A stretch of DNA of 64,000 bases, taken from assembly GCF_039696035.1 (NCBI RefSeq), contig NZ_CP155567.1, positions 1-64,000 of the forward strand, read 5' to 3'. A model generated the notes under the pieces. It worked only from the letters and a program-made list of their open reading frames with translations, was not told the DNA's origin and did no database searches. Source of the DNA: Microbulbifer sp. SAOS-129_SWC (GTDB taxonomy: Bacteria > Pseudomonadota > Gammaproteobacteria > Pseudomonadales > Cellvibrionaceae). Positions 27,013 through 37,512 of this stretch are shown here, one piece after another (the stretch's first letter is position 1; each line of letters opens with the position of its first letter). Position numbers and translations under genes: made by a program.

Positions 27013-28464
27013 TCAGTTGCGCCAGAAGGCCGGGGTCAGCAGTACCAGCAGCGTGAAGATCTCCAGGCGGCCGAGCAGCATGGCCAGGATCAGTAGCCAC
27101 TTGGCGCGCTCGTCCAGGCCGCCGTAATGGGCGGTGGCGTCACCCAGCGCCGGGCCGATATTGCCCATGCACGAGGCCACGGTGGAGAAGGCGGTCTCGA
27201 AGTTTTCACCGCAGGCCATCACCGCCACGGTCAGGGTAAAGAACGACAGGATATAGACGGCAAAAAACCCCCACACCGCATCGGTAACCCGCTCGGGAAT
27301 GATCTTGCGGTTGACCTTGATCGGGATCACCGCACTCGGGTGCACCAGGCGATTCAGTTCGCGCAGCCCGGATTTCATGATCAGCATCACCCGCACCGCC
27401 TTGATGCCGCCGGAAGTGGAGCCGGCGCAGGCACCCACGATGCCCACCAGAATCAGCACGTAGGGCAGGAAAGCGGGCCAGGCGGCGAAGTTGACCGAGC
27501 CGAAGCCGGCGGTGGTGCCGATCGACACCACCTCGAACACGCCGTGCAACAGGCTGGTTCTGAGATTGAAGGTACCGGACATCCACAGGTAGCCCACCAC
27601 CAGCGCGCAGGCACAGGCTGTCAGTCCCATATAAAAGCGGAATTCGGAATCGCGCCAGTAGTGCCACAGGCTGCGGTTGCGGAAGGCGTAGAAGTGCAGG
27701 CTGAAATTGACCCCGGCGGCGAGCATGAACACGATGCTGACGATCATGATCGCGTGGTTGTTGGCGTAAAAGCCCATGCTCGCATCGTGGGTCGAGAAGC
27801 CGCCGTTGGCGACGGTGGCGAAGGCGTGGCAGACGGCGTCGAACATGGTCATGCCGGCAGCCCAGTAGCCGAGGATACAGGCGATGGTGATGGCGATGTA
27901 GATCCACATCAGCGCCCGCGCCGTCTCGGCGATGCGCGGTGTCAGCTTGGTGTCCTTGACCGGTCCCGGCACCTCCGCCTTGTACAGCTGCATGCCGCCG
28001 ATACCCAGCATTGGCAGGATCGCCAGCGCGATCACGATCACGCCGATACCGCCGAACCACTGCAGCTGGCCGCGGTAGTAGAGAATCGCCGGCGGCAGGC
28101 TGTCGAGACCGGTAATTACCGTGGCACCGGTAGTGGTCATGCCGGAGATGGATTCGAAAATCGCGTCGGTGACATGCAGGTGCGGCTGGTTGCTGATGAT
28201 AAACGGCAGGGCACCAAAACAGCCGAGAATCAGCCAGAACAGCGACGTCACCACAAAGCCGTCGCGGGTGCGCAGTTCCTGGTGCAGGTCGTGCACCGGC
28301 AGCCACATGAACAGGCCGGTGACCAGGGTGATGACGAAGGCGGCGCTGAACGCGCTGTGGGTGTTGTCGCCGTACCACAGCGACACGCCGATCGGCGGCA
28401 GCAGTGTCAGGCTGAACACCGTCAGGAGAATTCCGAAAACTCGCGCAATTACAGCTATTCGCAT
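27013..28464 (-). CDS. trkH: Trk potassium uptake transmembrane protein
   Basis: Channel-like K+ transporter of the SKT family, 483 residues as in E. coli TrkH. Four pore-loop repeats are visible, including TTTGATVITGLDSLP, ATVANGGFSTHDASMGFY and GTTAGFGSVNF, with the filter glycines. I chose the ATG at 28464 (MRIAVIARVFGILL) over a TTG at 28473. It starts 28 bases after trkA, its regulatory partner. Confidence 0.94.
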   Translation of the reverse strand: MRIAVIARVFGILLTVFSLTLLPPIGVSLWYGDNTHSAFSAAFVITLVTGLFMWLPVHDLHQELRTRDGFVVTSLFWLILGCFGALPFIISNQPHLHVTDAIFESISGMTTTGATVITGLDSLPPAILYYRGQLQWFGGIGVIVIALAILPMLGIGGMQLYKAEVPGPVKDTKLTPRIAETARALMWIYIAITIACILGYWAAGMTMFDAVCHAFATVANGGFSTHDASMGFYANNHAIMIVSIVFMLAAGVNFSLHFYAFRNRSLWHYWRDSEFRFYMGLTACACALVVGYLWMSGTFNLRTSLLHGVFEVVSIGTTAGFGSVNFAAWPAFLPYVLILVGIVGACAGSTSGGIKAVRVMLIMKSGLRELNRLVHPSAVIPIKVNRKIIPERVTDAVWGFFAVYILSFFTLTVAVMACGENFETAFSTVASCMGNIGPALGDATAHYGGLDERAKWLLILAMLLGRLEIFTLLVLLTPAFWRN

Positions 28465-28492
28465 CGGCGCCAATCAGCCCGTGTCGTTATTG

Positions 28493-29878
28493 TTAGAAGA
28501 ACCCGAATCCTACCTGGAACAGCTGCTCCACGTGGCGGGTATGGCGGCGGTCCACGAGGAACACGATCACGTGGTCGTCGGTCTTCACCACCACATCGTC
28601 GTGGGCGATCAGCACCTCGCTGCCGCTCGCGGTCTCGCGCACGATGGCGCCGATGGCGGCGCCCTCGGGCAGGTCGATATCCTCAATTTTCCTGCCCACC
28701 ACCTTGGAGGTGCGCTCGTCGCCGTGGGCGATCACCTCGATCGCCTCGGCGGCGCCGCGGCGCAGCGAGTGCACATTGACCATGTCGCCGCGGCGCACGT
28801 GGGTCAGCAGGCTGCCGATGGTGTTCTGCTGCGGCGAGATGGCGATATCAATCTCGCCGCCCTGCACCAGGTCGACATAGGCCGGGTTGTTGATCAGGGT
28901 CATCACCTTGCGCGCGCCGAGGCGCTTGGCCAGCAGCGACGACATGATGTTGGCCTCGTCGTCGTTGGTCAGCGCGAGGAACACATCGGTGTCCTCGATG
29001 TTCTCCTCCAGCAGCATTTCCTGGTCCGAGGCGCTGCCGTGCAGCACGATGGTGTTGGACAGTTCTTCAGACAGGAACAGGCAGCGCTGGTGGCCGCGCT
29101 CGATCAGCTTGACCGAGTAGCGGTGCTCGAGCTTGTGCGCCAGGCGCAGGCCGATGTTGCCGCCGCCGGCGATCATGATGCGTTTGTAGCCCTGTTCCAG
29201 GCGGCGCAATTCGCTCATCACCGCGCGGATATCGGTGCGCGCGGCGATAAAGAACACCTCGTCGCCGGCCTCGATCACCGTGTCGCCCTGGGGAATGATC
29301 GGGCTGTTGCGGCGGTAGATGGCCGCGACACGGGTGTCCACCTTGGGCATGTGCTGGCGCAGGTAGCGCAGCTGGTGGCCCACCAGCGGCCCGCCCTGGA
29401 TGGCGCGCACCGCGACCAGCTGTACGCGGCCACCGGCAAAGTCCAGCACTTGCAGCGCGCCCGGGTGTTCCATCAGCCGCGCGATATATTCCGACACCAG
29501 CTGCTCGGGGCTGATCAGTACATCGATCGGGATCGCCTGTGGATCGAACAGTTGCGGGTACTGCAGGTAGGCGGCGGCGCGCACGCGGGCAATCTTGGTG
29601 GGCACCTTGAACAGCGAGTGCGCGATCTGGCACGCCGCCATATTGGTCTCGTCGTTGTTGGTTACGGCGACGAGGATATCGGCGTCCTCGATGCCGGCAT
29701 CGAGGAGGATATTCGGGTGGGAGGCGTGGCCGGCGACAATACCGATATCGAGGCGATCGCGCAGTTCGCGCAGGGTTTTCTCCTCGTTGTCCACCAGCAC
29801 AATGTCGTTGCGCTCCGAGGCCAGGCTTTCCGCCAGCGAGCCGCCCACCTGACCCGCGCCGAGAATGATGATTTTCAT
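28493..29878 (-). CDS. trkA: Trk system NAD-binding regulatory protein
   Basis: Cytoplasmic protein of 461 residues that gates TrkH in response to nucleotides. It has two tandem RCK units, each with a Rossmann GxGxxG ([20 protein letters not shown] at residue 1 and [15 protein letters not shown] near 230) followed by TrkA-C domains. The order rsmB-trkA-trkH on one strand is a proteobacterial arrangement with trkH appended. Confidence 0.96.
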   Translation of the reverse strand: MKIIILGAGQVGGSLAESLASERNDIVLVDNEEKTLRELRDRLDIGIVAGHASHPNILLDAGIEDADILVAVTNNDETNMAACQIAHSLFKVPTKIARVRAAAYLQYPQLFDPQAIPIDVLISPEQLVSEYIARLMEHPGALQVLDFAGGRVQLVAVRAIQGGPLVGHQLRYLRQHMPKVDTRVAAIYRRNSPIIPQGDTVIEAGDEVFFIAARTDIRAVMSELRRLEQGYKRIMIAGGGNIGLRLAHKLEHRYSVKLIERGHQRCLFLSEELSNTIVLHGSASDQEMLLEENIEDTDVFLALTNDDEANIMSSLLAKRLGARKVMTLINNPAYVDLVQGGEIDIAISPQQNTIGSLLTHVRRGDMVNVHSLRRGAAEAIEVIAHGDERTSKVVGRKIEDIDLPEGAAIGAIVRETASGSEVLIAHDDVVVKTDDHVIVFLVDRRHTRHVEQLFQVGFGFF

Positions 29879-29968
29879 AAGCGATTACAGCCGACTTTTT
29901 ATACTGGCCGCAGGGCGCGCCGTGCGCACCGTAAACTGGAAAAGGGCCAAGGTTGGGTAGCGCGCTGC

Positions 29969-31273
29969 CTACGCCTTGTGCAACAGAGCGTAGTAGAAAC
30001 CGTCGCCACCGTCGGTTTGTGGAAACAGCTGCATGCCGGCGGCCTGCGGCTCGCCCCAGGCGCTGCCGCCGAGCAATTGCGGCGTATTGTCGCTCGCATC
30101 ATCAGTCTCCGCAACGAAACGGGCCACCACCGCGGCGTTTTCCGCCGGCAGCACCGAACAGGTGGCATACAGCAGGCTGCCGCCGGGCTTCAGCAGTGAC
30201 CACTGGGCGCGCAGGATGCGCCCCTGCAGCTCGGCCAGCTCGGCAATGTCCGACGCGCGGCGCAGCAGCTTGATATCCGGGTTGCGGCGGATCACGCCGG
30301 TGGCGGAGCAGGGCGCGTCGAGCAGAATGCGGTCGTAGGGGGTGCCGTCCCACCAGTCCGCAGTGGCGGCGGCATCGGCGCAGATCAGTTCCGCTTCGGC
30401 GCCGATTCTGGCCAGGTTTTCCGCTACCCGGTCGAGGCGTTCCTCGTCGATATCCAGCGCGGCGAGATGGATGTCCGGCTGCAGCTCCAGCAGGTGGCAG
30501 GTCTTGCCGCCGGGCGCCGCGCAGGCGTCCAGTACCCGCTCGCCCGGCTGCGGTGCCAGCAGCAGCGCCGCCAGCTGGGCGGACTCGTCCTGCACGCTGA
30601 CCAGGCCCTCGTCGAAGCCGGGCAGCTCGGTCACCGCACAGGCCTCGTCGAGCACGATGCCCACCGGCGAGATGGCGCAGGGGCGCGCCTCTATGCCGGC
30701 CAGTTGCAACTGCTGCAGGTAGTCATCGCGGGAGGTTTTGGCCCTGTTGACGCGCAGCGCCATCGGCGGGCTGGCGTTGTTGGCGCGCAGGATGTCGCCG
30801 GCGCGTTCGGGCCAGGCGGCCTTGATCTGCTGCTGCAGCCAGGCCGGGTGCATGGAGCTGAACTGCGGGTTGCCGGACAGCTTGCGCTGCAGCGGCTCGC
30901 GATTGCGCAGGCTGTTGCGCAGCACCCCGTTGATGACGCCGGTGGCGCGGTCGAGGCCGAGGGCGCGGGCGGCGTTAACGGTGGCGGAAATCGCGGCGTG
31001 ATCGGGCACGCGGGTGTATTCCAGCTGGTACAGCCCGAGCAGGATCAGTGCCTCCACCTCTTTGTCCGCCGGTGGCTTGCGCAGCAGCTTGCCCGCCAGC
31101 AACTGCAGGCGCGGCGCGGTGCGCGCACCGCCGTAACAGAGTTCGCGCAGCAGGCCGCGGTCGCGCTCGCTCACCTGGGCCTCGGCGCGCGGCAGCAGTC
31201 GCGCCAGCGAGCCCTGGCCCGCCAGCAGTTTGGTCAGGACCTGCGCCGCCAGGGCGCGCGCGTCATTCGTCAT
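29969..31273 (-). CDS. rsmB: 16S rRNA (cytosine-967-C5)-methyltransferase
   Basis: SAM-dependent enzyme that methylates C967 of 16S rRNA. The N-terminal NusB-like domain (ALAAQVLTKLLAGQGSLARLL) precedes the methyltransferase domain with VLDACAAPGGKTCHLLEL (SAM site), DAPCSATGVIRRNPDIK (catalytic cysteine) and LLYATCSVLPAEN (second cysteine). I place the start at the ATG at 31273 (MTNDARALAAQ), giving 434 residues; the longer open frame to 31711 is antisense-type filler inside fmt. It overlaps the fmt stop by 11 bases. Confidence 0.96.
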   Translation of the reverse strand: MTNDARALAAQVLTKLLAGQGSLARLLPRAEAQVSERDRGLLRELCYGGARTAPRLQLLAGKLLRKPPADKEVEALILLGLYQLEYTRVPDHAAISATVNAARALGLDRATGVINGVLRNSLRNREPLQRKLSGNPQFSSMHPAWLQQQIKAAWPERAGDILRANNASPPMALRVNRAKTSRDDYLQQLQLAGIEARPCAISPVGIVLDEACAVTELPGFDEGLVSVQDESAQLAALLLAPQPGERVLDACAAPGGKTCHLLELQPDIHLAALDIDEERLDRVAENLARIGAEAELICADAAATADWWDGTPYDRILLDAPCSATGVIRRNPDIKLLRRASDIAELAELQGRILRAQWSLLKPGGSLLYATCSVLPAENAAVVARFVAETDDASDNTPQLLGGSAWGEPQAAGMQLFPQTDGGDGFYYALLHKA

Positions 31274-32237
31274 CGGCTTGCCCCAGTCGCTGCCCCGGCG
31301 CGAACAGCGCGCGGTAGCCCTTGAGAATTTCCGCAGCCGGCAGCGCCTTTTTACCGGGCAGCTGTAGCAGTTCGAGGCGTAGCGCCTCGCGGCCGCAGGC
31401 CACCAGGATGCCCTCGTCGTCGGCATTGATAATGGTGCCGGGCGCCTCGCTGTGGCAGCCGCGCTCGTGTCTGGCGCGATAGACCCGCAGGCGCTGCGCG
31501 CCCTTGCTGTCGCGGTAAGTGGTCCAGCACACCGGGAAGGGATTGAAGGCGCGCACCTGGCGCTGCAGCTCGTCGGCCGGGCGGCTCCAATCCAGGCGCG
31601 CCTCCTCCTTGCTGATCTTGGCGGCGTAATTGGCCGCGCTGTCGTCCTGCGGCCGCGGCGCGGCGCTGCCGCTGGCCAGCTGCGCCAGCGCCTCGAGCAG
31701 CGCCGGGCCACCGAGTTCAGCCAGTTTGTCGTGCAGGCTGCCGCCGCTATCGGCGGCGCTGATCACACAGCGCTGCTCCACCAGCACCGGCCCGGTATCC
31801 AGGCCCGCCTCCATCTGCATGATCGCGACGCCGCTCTCGGCGTCGCCGGCCTCGATGGCGCGCTGGATCGGCGCCGCGCCGCGCCAGCGCGGCAGCAGCG
31901 AGGCGTGCACGTTCACGCAGCCGAGGCGCGGCGTGTCCAGCACCGCCTGCGGCAGGATCAGGCCGTAGGCCACCACCACCATGATGTCGGCGCCGAGCGC
32001 AGCCAGCTGCGCCTGTGCCTCTGCGTCGCGCAGGCTTGGCGGTTGGTAGACGGGGATATCGTGTTGCGCCGCCAGTTGCTTGACCGGGCTCGCAACCAGC
32101 TTCTTACCGCGCCCGGCGGGGCGGTCTGGCTGGGTGTAGACGGCGATCACCCGGTGCGGGCTGTCGAGCAGCGCCTGCAGGTGCACGGCGGCAAAATCCG
32201 GCGTGCCGGCGAAGATAACGTTCAGTGGCTGGGTCAT
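31263..32237 (-). CDS. fmt: Methionyl-tRNA formyltransferase
   Basis: Formylates initiator Met-tRNA using 10-formyl-tetrahydrofolate. It contains IFAGTPDFAAVHL at the N-terminus, the formyl-transfer motif NVHASLLPRWRGAAPIQRAI, and a C-terminal OB-like domain. The ATG at 32237 gives 324 residues; a TTG at 32249 is less likely. It follows def, but an intrinsic terminator-like hairpin lies between them, so expression may be attenuated. Confidence 0.96.
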   Translation of the reverse strand: MTQPLNVIFAGTPDFAAVHLQALLDSPHRVIAVYTQPDRPAGRGKKLVASPVKQLAAQHDIPVYQPPSLRDAEAQAQLAALGADIMVVVAYGLILPQAVLDTPRLGCVNVHASLLPRWRGAAPIQRAIEAGDAESGVAIMQMEAGLDTGPVLVEQRCVISAADSGGSLHDKLAELGGPALLEALAQLASGSAAPRPQDDSAANYAAKISKEEARLDWSRPADELQRQVRAFNPFPVCWTTYRDSKGAQRLRVYRARHERGCHSEAPGTIINADDEGILVACGREALRLELLQLPGKKALPAAEILKGYRALFAPGQRLGQADDE

Positions 32238-32245
32238 AGACTCAT

Positions 32246-32275
32246 ACAAACAAAAACCGCCGGGCTGGCCGGCGG
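32246..32275 (-). terminator. Intrinsic terminator or attenuator between def and fmt
   Basis: Read on the minus strand: CCGCCGG, a 5-base loop, CCGGCGG (32275 to 32257), then TTTTTGTTTG. This has the form of a rho-independent terminator placed immediately before the fmt start codon, downstream of def. It would limit read-through from def to fmt. Confidence 0.7.
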
Positions 32276-32304
32276 TGGGTATTCGGGTTCGCGGTGGCGC
32301 CGGC

Positions 32305-32811
32305 TCAGGCGCGCTTGCGCTGGGACTTTTCCAGCTTGGAGCGGATGCGATTGCGCTTCAGCGGCGAGATGTAATCGACGAACAGTTTGCCGTCCAGGTG
32401 GTCGATCTCGTGTTGGATACACACCGCCAGCAGCCCTTCGGCCTCGATGGCGAAGGGTTCGCCGCCGCGGTCGAGCGCCTTGACCCGCACCTTGCGCGGC
32501 CGCTCCACGGTCTCGTAGAAGCCGGGGACCGACAGGCAGCCCTCGTCGTACTGGTGGATCTCCTCGTCCAGCACCTCGACCTGCGGATTCACGAACGCCA
32601 GCGGCTCGTTCTGCTCCTCGGATACGTCAATCACCACGATGCGCTGGTGCACATTGACCTGCGTCGCGGCGAGGCCGACGCCGGGGGCCTCGTACATGGT
32701 TTCGAACATGTCGTCGATCAGCGTACGCAGTTCGTCGGTGACTTTTTCGACCGGCTTGGCGACCTGGCGCAGACGCGGATCGGGGAATTCGAGTATCTCA
32801 AGTTTGGCCAT
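32305..32811 (-). CDS. def: Peptide deformylase
   Basis: Metalloenzyme that removes the N-formyl group from nascent proteins. All three motifs are present: GVGLAATQ (44-51), EGCLS with metal ligand Cys92, and QHEIDH with His134, catalytic Glu135 and His138. At 168 residues it matches E. coli (169). It is the first gene of the def-fmt-rsmB-trkA-trkH group and is divergent from the LysM gene. Confidence 0.98.
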   Translation of the reverse strand: MAKLEILEFPDPRLRQVAKPVEKVTDELRTLIDDMFETMYEAPGVGLAATQVNVHQRIVVIDVSEEQNEPLAFVNPQVEVLDEEIHQYDEGCLSVPGFYETVERPRKVRVKALDRGGEPFAIEAEGLLAVCIQHEIDHLDGKLFVDYISPLKRNRIRSKLEKSQRKRA

Positions 32812-32842
32812 AACACCTGGGCATCTCTGTCAATTTACTACA

Positions 32843-32866
32843 CGTGTGCCCGGACGCAGGCACACG
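32843..32866. repeat. 8-bp inverted repeat in the def leader
   Basis: CGTGTGCC (32843-32850) and GGCACACG (32859-32866) form a perfect stem with an 8-base loop, 32-55 bases upstream of the def start. No T-tract follows on either side. It may be a 5' leader structure or an operator between the divergent def and LysM genes. Confidence 0.45.
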
Positions 32867-33071
32867 CTCGCCACGATTTCCAGAGCTGTCCAGCTGTGAC
32901 AAACTTCTAGTAATCGTGGAACTTGCGCTGATAACATAATGATCGCGCTCAATATTTGCCGATTGAAGCCATTTTGTTCTAGTGGCCTCCGCCAGCTTGT
33001 GACGACAGTAGCCACTCAGCCAGCGGCCCGGCGCTGTGAATTATAGCGATAAAGAGCATAGGAATGCTTCC

Positions 33072-34142
33072 ATGAGAAAAATTATTCTGGCCGCGGCCCT
33101 GACGCTGGCGGCGGCTTTTGGCATTCACGCACAGGATCAGGTGCGCCTCAACCCCAACCACCCGGACGTCTATGTGGTGCAGAAGGGCGACACCCTGTGG
33201 GATATCTCCGCTCGCTTCCTCGCCCAGCCCTGGTACTGGCCGGAGATCTGGCAGGCTAACCCGCAGGTGGAAAACCCGCACCTGATCTACCCCGGCGACC
33301 GCCTGCGCCTGGTCTACGTCGAGGGCCAGCCACAGCTGCAGCTGGAGCGCGGCCCGCGCCCGTACAAGCTGTCTCCGGCCACCGACAGCAATGCGCTGCA
33401 CCCGCAGGTGCGCCGCGAGGCGATCGCCGAGGCGATCCCGGCGGTGCCGCTGGAGGCCATCAACGCCTTCCTGTCGCGCACCCGCATCGTCGATCTGGAC
33501 GCCTTCAACGGTACGCCCTATGTGATTTCCGGTGCCGACCAGCGCATCCTCAACGGCGCCGGCGATAAGATCTACGTGCGCGGCGACTTCCACGAGCCGC
33601 TGGCCTCCTACGGTATCTACCGCCCGGGTGAGCTGTATGTGGACCCCTACACCGGTGAAAAACTGGGCATGAAGGCGCTGGATGTCGGCTCCGCCGACCT
33701 GTTCCAGCTGGACCCGGACCGCCGCCAGGATTTTGCCGTCGCCACCATGGAAGTCACCCGCGTGGCGCGCGAAGTGCGCCTCGAAGACCGGCTGATGCCC
33801 GCCGAGGAACGTTCCATCGCCGCGCTGTTCCAGCCCGGCGCACCGTCGATTCCGGTGGACGGCGTGATCATGGGCGTCGATGAAGGCGTTACCCAGATCG
33901 GCAAATACGACGTGGTCGCGATCAATCGCGGCGAGCGCGAGGGCCTGCAGCCGGGCCATGTACTGGCCATCTACAAGCGCGGCGCCACCGTGCGCGACCG
34001 CATCGAGCGCGAGGACGTCAAGCTGCCGGACGAGCGCGCCGGCCTGATGATGGTCTTCCGCACCTTCGACAAGATGAGCCTGGCACTGGTGCTCGAAGCC
34101 GATCGGCCGCTTGAAGTGATGGACCTGGTGCGCAACCCTTAA
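33072..34142 (+). CDS. LysM domain-containing exported protein
   Basis: Protein of 356 residues with a signal peptide (MRKIILAAALTLAAAFGIHA) and one LysM domain at about 33-80 (YVVQKGDTLWDISARFLAQP, then WPEIWQANPQVENPHLIYPG). The rest is a long conserved region without a named domain. The same gene sits between def and dprA in Pseudomonas, so it belongs to the conserved backbone. A peptidoglycan-binding envelope role is inferred. The ATG at 33072 is chosen over 33036 because it places the signal peptide first. Confidence 0.92.
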   Translation: MRKIILAAALTLAAAFGIHAQDQVRLNPNHPDVYVVQKGDTLWDISARFLAQPWYWPEIWQANPQVENPHLIYPGDRLRLVYVEGQPQLQLERGPRPYKLSPATDSNALHPQVRREAIAEAIPAVPLEAINAFLSRTRIVDLDAFNGTPYVISGADQRILNGAGDKIYVRGDFHEPLASYGIYRPGELYVDPYTGEKLGMKALDVGSADLFQLDPDRRQDFAVATMEVTRVAREVRLEDRLMPAEERSIAALFQPGAPSIPVDGVIMGVDEGVTQIGKYDVVAINRGEREGLQPGHVLAIYKRGATVRDRIEREDVKLPDERAGLMMVFRTFDKMSLALVLEADRPLEVMDLVRNP

Positions 34143-34164
34143 GCGCACCGTCCGGATTCTCTCC

Positions 34165-34189
34165 GGCGGACCGGGATCTCCGGTCCGCC
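34165..34189. terminator. Strong hairpin after the LysM gene
   Basis: A 10-bp perfect stem, GGCGGACCGG (34165-34174) with CCGGTCCGCC (34180-34189), and loop GATCT. It lies 23 bases past the LysM gene stop and before dprA. No T-tract follows, so it may stabilise the 3' end or act as a weak terminator. Confidence 0.45.
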
Positions 34190-34224
34190 ACTACCGTAAA
34201 AACTCGAATATCCCGGTGAATCGC

Positions 34225-35358
34225 ATGGATGCGCTGACCGCCACACTGATGTTGTGCCGCCTCGACGGTATGGGCCCCGGCCGCTACTGGCAACTGCTCG
34301 AACACTGCGGTGACGCCGTCGCCGCGCTGCACAATTTCCCCGACAAACTCCTCGACCGGCTGCCGGACAGCGCGCGCATGCTGTGGCGCGAGTACGAGCG
34401 CCGCGGCGCCGCCAGCGCACTCGCGGCGTGGGCCGCGGCCGAGCGTGCGCGCTGTGCCGACGCCGGCGTGCAGCTGCTGTGTTGTGGCGACGGCGGTTAC
34501 CCGTCGCTGCTGGCACAGATCTCGCGGCCGCCGCCGCTGCTGTATGTGCGCGGCAACGCCGATGCGCTGCACCTGCCACAGATCGCCGTGGTCGGCGCAC
34601 GTCGCGCCAGCCGCGCGGGTCTCGATAACGCGCGCGCCTTCGCCGCCGACCTGGCCGGCGCCGGCTTCACCATCACCTCCGGACTGGCACTGGGTGTCGA
34701 CGCCAGCGCGCACCGCGGCGCGCTGCAGGCCGGCGGCGCCACCGTGGCGGTGCTGGGCAGCGGCGTGGACAAACTGTACCCGCGCCGCAATGCCGCGCTG
34801 GCGGGGGAGATCATCGCCAGCGGCGGCGCCGTGATCAGCGAATTGCCGCTCGGCAGCGCCGCGGAAGCGGCGCACTTTCCGCGCCGCAATCGCATCATCA
34901 GCGGCCTGTCACTGGGGGTACTGCTGGTGGAGGCGGCACTGCGCTCGGGCTCGCTGATCACTGCGCGCCTGGCGCTGGAGCAGAACCGCGAGGTATTTGC
35001 GATCCCCGGCTCGATCCACAACCCGCTGGCGCGCGGCTGTCACAAAATGATCCGCGACGGCGCCGCGCTGGTGGAGACCAGCGCCGATATCGCCGGCCAG
35101 CTGGGTGGGTTGCTGTCAGTCGCGTCCGTGCCGCAGGACGCCGCCGCGGCGCCGCTGCCGCCGGAGCAGCGCGCGCTGGTTGCGGCGCTGGGCGGCGATC
35201 CGCGCAGTATCGAGCAGCTGGCGGCGGACACCGGTGGCGACGCCGGCAGCCTGATGGCCGCACTGCTGCAACTGGAGCTGGCGGGCCTGGTGGAGACACT
35301 GCCCGGCGGCTACCAGCTGACACGCCGTGGCGCCGCCTATCTAGAACCACAGCACTAG
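34225..35358 (+). CDS. dprA: DNA-processing protein DprA (Smf)
   Basis: Binds incoming single-stranded DNA and loads RecA during natural transformation. The Rossmann-like core shows VVGARRASRAGLDNARAFAADLA, TSGLALGVDASAHRGAL, VLGSGVDKLYPRRN, and FPRRNRIISGLSLGVLLVEA. A C-terminal winged-helix-like domain (LAADTGGDAGSLMAALLQLELAG) follows. The ATG at 34225 has GGTGA upstream; the GTG at 34216 is possible. Length is 377 residues. Confidence 0.95.
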   Translation: MDALTATLMLCRLDGMGPGRYWQLLEHCGDAVAALHNFPDKLLDRLPDSARMLWREYERRGAASALAAWAAAERARCADAGVQLLCCGDGGYPSLLAQISRPPPLLYVRGNADALHLPQIAVVGARRASRAGLDNARAFAADLAGAGFTITSGLALGVDASAHRGALQAGGATVAVLGSGVDKLYPRRNAALAGEIIASGGAVISELPLGSAAEAAHFPRRNRIISGLSLGVLLVEAALRSGSLITARLALEQNREVFAIPGSIHNPLARGCHKMIRDGAALVETSADIAGQLGGLLSVASVPQDAAAAPLPPEQRALVAALGGDPRSIEQLAADTGGDAGSLMAALLQLELAGLVETLPGGYQLTRRGAAYLEPQH

Positions 35359-35382
35359 CAGTTACAGCACTGAGCGGCGCGC

Positions 35383-37512
35383 TCAGGCGCGCGCCGCGGT
35401 CACCTCGGTCGGCAGCGACTCCCGCTCCAGCATTGCCACCAGCCGGCCATAGAGCTCCGGGCTCGACAGCAGCCAGGCGGTTTCGCCGCGATCCATAAAC
35501 GACAGCGCCTCGGCGGCGCTGCGCGCTTCGCCGAGCTTGGCGATCACCACCGCCTCGCGTGGGCCGGGGCTGCCCGGCTGCCGCGGCGGCACCGGGTCGA
35601 TCAGCGCCAGGCGCCGCCGCGCCAGGGGCAGATTGCCGGCGAGGTGGTGTGGCCGCGGTGCCGCGGCGACGATATCGCGGTACAGCGGCTGCACGCGCGC
35701 GAGCGCCTGTTCGATGGCCGGGGCGGCGGCCTCCTCGGGCGTGCACAGCCAACCGCCGCGGCGCAGCAGGCGGCCCAGGGTTGGCGAGGCGGTGCAGTAG
35801 GACAGCGGCACCGCCAGCACCAGGCTCACGATCACCGGCGACAGCCACGCCAGCAGCTGCCAGGAGATCAGCCAGGCGGCGCCACCGAGGGCAATGCCGA
35901 CGGCCATGTGCAGCCGGTGGCGGCGCCACACGTCCCGCCACGGCAGGCTGCCGTCTTCACGGCGCTGCGGATTCCAGCCGCCATCGCTACCCAGCAGCAC
36001 CGATACCACCGCGCCGCAGTGGATCAGCATCATCACCGGCGCGATCAGGGCCGACAGCAGCAGTTCCAGGACAAAGCTTTTCGCCAGGCCGAGGGTACCG
36101 CCGCTGCCGCGACGGCTGCGCGCTTCCAGCAGCGAACTGGCGAAGCCGAGGATCTTGGGCGTGAACAGCACCAGCATGGTGGTGGAAAACAGCCGCAGGG
36201 CGCGCTCGGCATCGAGCACCGGCCAGGCCGGAAACAGCGTCGAGCCGTTGGCGAAATAGTCCGGCGGAATAAAGTGGGCCTGCAGTGTCAGCGCGAAACC
36301 GGACAGGACCAGCAGCAGCCACAGCGGCGAACTCAGGTACGACATGATGCCGGTCAGCAGGTGCATGCGGCTGACCCAGGACAGCCCGCGGGTTGGCAGT
36401 ATCCGCGCGTGCTGCAGGTTGCCCTGGCACCAGCGGCGATCGCGCACCGCCATGTCGATCAGCGACGGCGGGCTCTCCTCGTAGGAGCCGTCCAGGTCCC
36501 AGGCGATGGTTACCGCCCAGCCGGCGCGCCGCAACAGCGCCGCCTCGACGAAATCGTGGCTGAGTACATGACCGCCGAACGGCGGCCGCCCGCGCAGCTC
36601 CGGCAGGCCGGCACAGTCCATAAAGGCGCGCGTGCGCAGGATGGCGTTGTGACCCCAGAAGTTGCCGTCCCGGTCCGCCCACCAGGCCAGCCCGGTACCC
36701 ACTACCGGCCCGTAGATGCGCGCGGCAAACTGCTGCAGCCGCGCCATCGGGGTGTTGCCGCGGATCAGGGTGGGAATGGTCTGGATCAGGCCGGTATCCG
36801 GGGCCGCCTCCATGCGCCGCGCCAGCTGGATCAGGGTCTCCGCCTCGATCAGGCTGTCGGCGTCGAGCACCAGCAGGTGGTCGTAGTGACGACCCCAGCG
36901 GCGGCAGAAATCGGCGACATTGCCCGCCTTGCGCGCGCGGTTTTCGCGCCGGCGGCGGTAGTAGACGCGGTATTGGGCCCCGAGCCGGCGCCGCAGCGCC
37001 AGCAGCGCCTCCTCTTCCTGCAGCAGGATGTCCGGGTCGGTGGTATCGGAAATGAAAAACCAGTCGAACGAGTGGCCCTCGCCACCGGCGGCGATACCGC
37101 GGGCCATGGCTTCCACCGCAGCGAACAACCGCGCCGGATCCTCGTTGTAGGTGGGCATCAGTATCGCGGTGCGGCTGGTCAGCGGCTGGGTCAGCGGGGC
37201 GGGGCGGGTGCCGAACATGCGCACACAGAAGCCGGCCACGCCGGTGACGCAGGCCAGCGCAATCCAGCAGAAGGTAGCCGCGAATAACAGCAATACCACG
37301 TATTCCGGCCAGGCCACGGAGCCGGCGCGGAACACCATCCACATTTCGCCGATGGCATAGCTGCACAGCGCCAGCGTGGCGGCGAACACCAGCAGGCGCC
37401 GCCAGCCGCGCGAGCGCACGGCGTGGCCGTCTAACGGGGTGCGGCGGCTGAAGGATTTCAGATCCTGCGGCGGCATGGCGCCCGGCCGCTGCGCCGGTGT
37501 GCCGGCGCTCAC
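35383..37512 (-). CDS. opgH: Glucans biosynthesis glucosyltransferase H
   Basis: Inner-membrane GT2 glucosyltransferase building the beta-1,2 backbone of osmoregulated periplasmic glucans from UDP-glucose. The catalytic core shows [35 protein letters not shown], and [14 protein letters not shown] (the QxxRW-like region). Several membrane helices flank it. At 709 residues it is shorter than E. coli OpgH (847), mainly at the N-terminus. It starts at a GTG overlapping the opgG stop by 4 bases. Confidence 0.93.
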   Translation of the reverse strand: MSAGTPAQRPGAMPPQDLKSFSRRTPLDGHAVRSRGWRRLLVFAATLALCSYAIGEMWMVFRAGSVAWPEYVVLLLFAATFCWIALACVTGVAGFCVRMFGTRPAPLTQPLTSRTAILMPTYNEDPARLFAAVEAMARGIAAGGEGHSFDWFFISDTTDPDILLQEEEALLALRRRLGAQYRVYYRRRRENRARKAGNVADFCRRWGRHYDHLLVLDADSLIEAETLIQLARRMEAAPDTGLIQTIPTLIRGNTPMARLQQFAARIYGPVVGTGLAWWADRDGNFWGHNAILRTRAFMDCAGLPELRGRPPFGGHVLSHDFVEAALLRRAGWAVTIAWDLDGSYEESPPSLIDMAVRDRRWCQGNLQHARILPTRGLSWVSRMHLLTGIMSYLSSPLWLLLVLSGFALTLQAHFIPPDYFANGSTLFPAWPVLDAERALRLFSTTMLVLFTPKILGFASSLLEARSRRGSGGTLGLAKSFVLELLLSALIAPVMMLIHCGAVVSVLLGSDGGWNPQRREDGSLPWRDVWRRHRLHMAVGIALGGAAWLISWQLLAWLSPVIVSLVLAVPLSYCTASPTLGRLLRRGGWLCTPEEAAAPAIEQALARVQPLYRDIVAAAPRPHHLAGNLPLARRRLALIDPVPPRQPGSPGPREAVVIAKLGEARSAAEALSFMDRGETAWLLSSPELYGRLVAMLERESLPTEVTAARA

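Noticed and set aside
27127..28779. 550-codon plus-strand open frame opposite trkH and trkA
   Set aside because: Low-complexity His/Asp/Gly/Gln-rich translation, fully antisense to well-supported genes.
31274..31711. N-terminal extension of rsmB
   Set aside because: It overlaps fmt, and the translation is Arg/Ala/Ser filler; the conserved RsmB N-terminus begins at the ATG at 31273.
35644..37287. 547-codon plus-strand open frame opposite opgH
   Set aside because: Antisense shadow; its translation is Gln/Arg/Gly-rich without domains.
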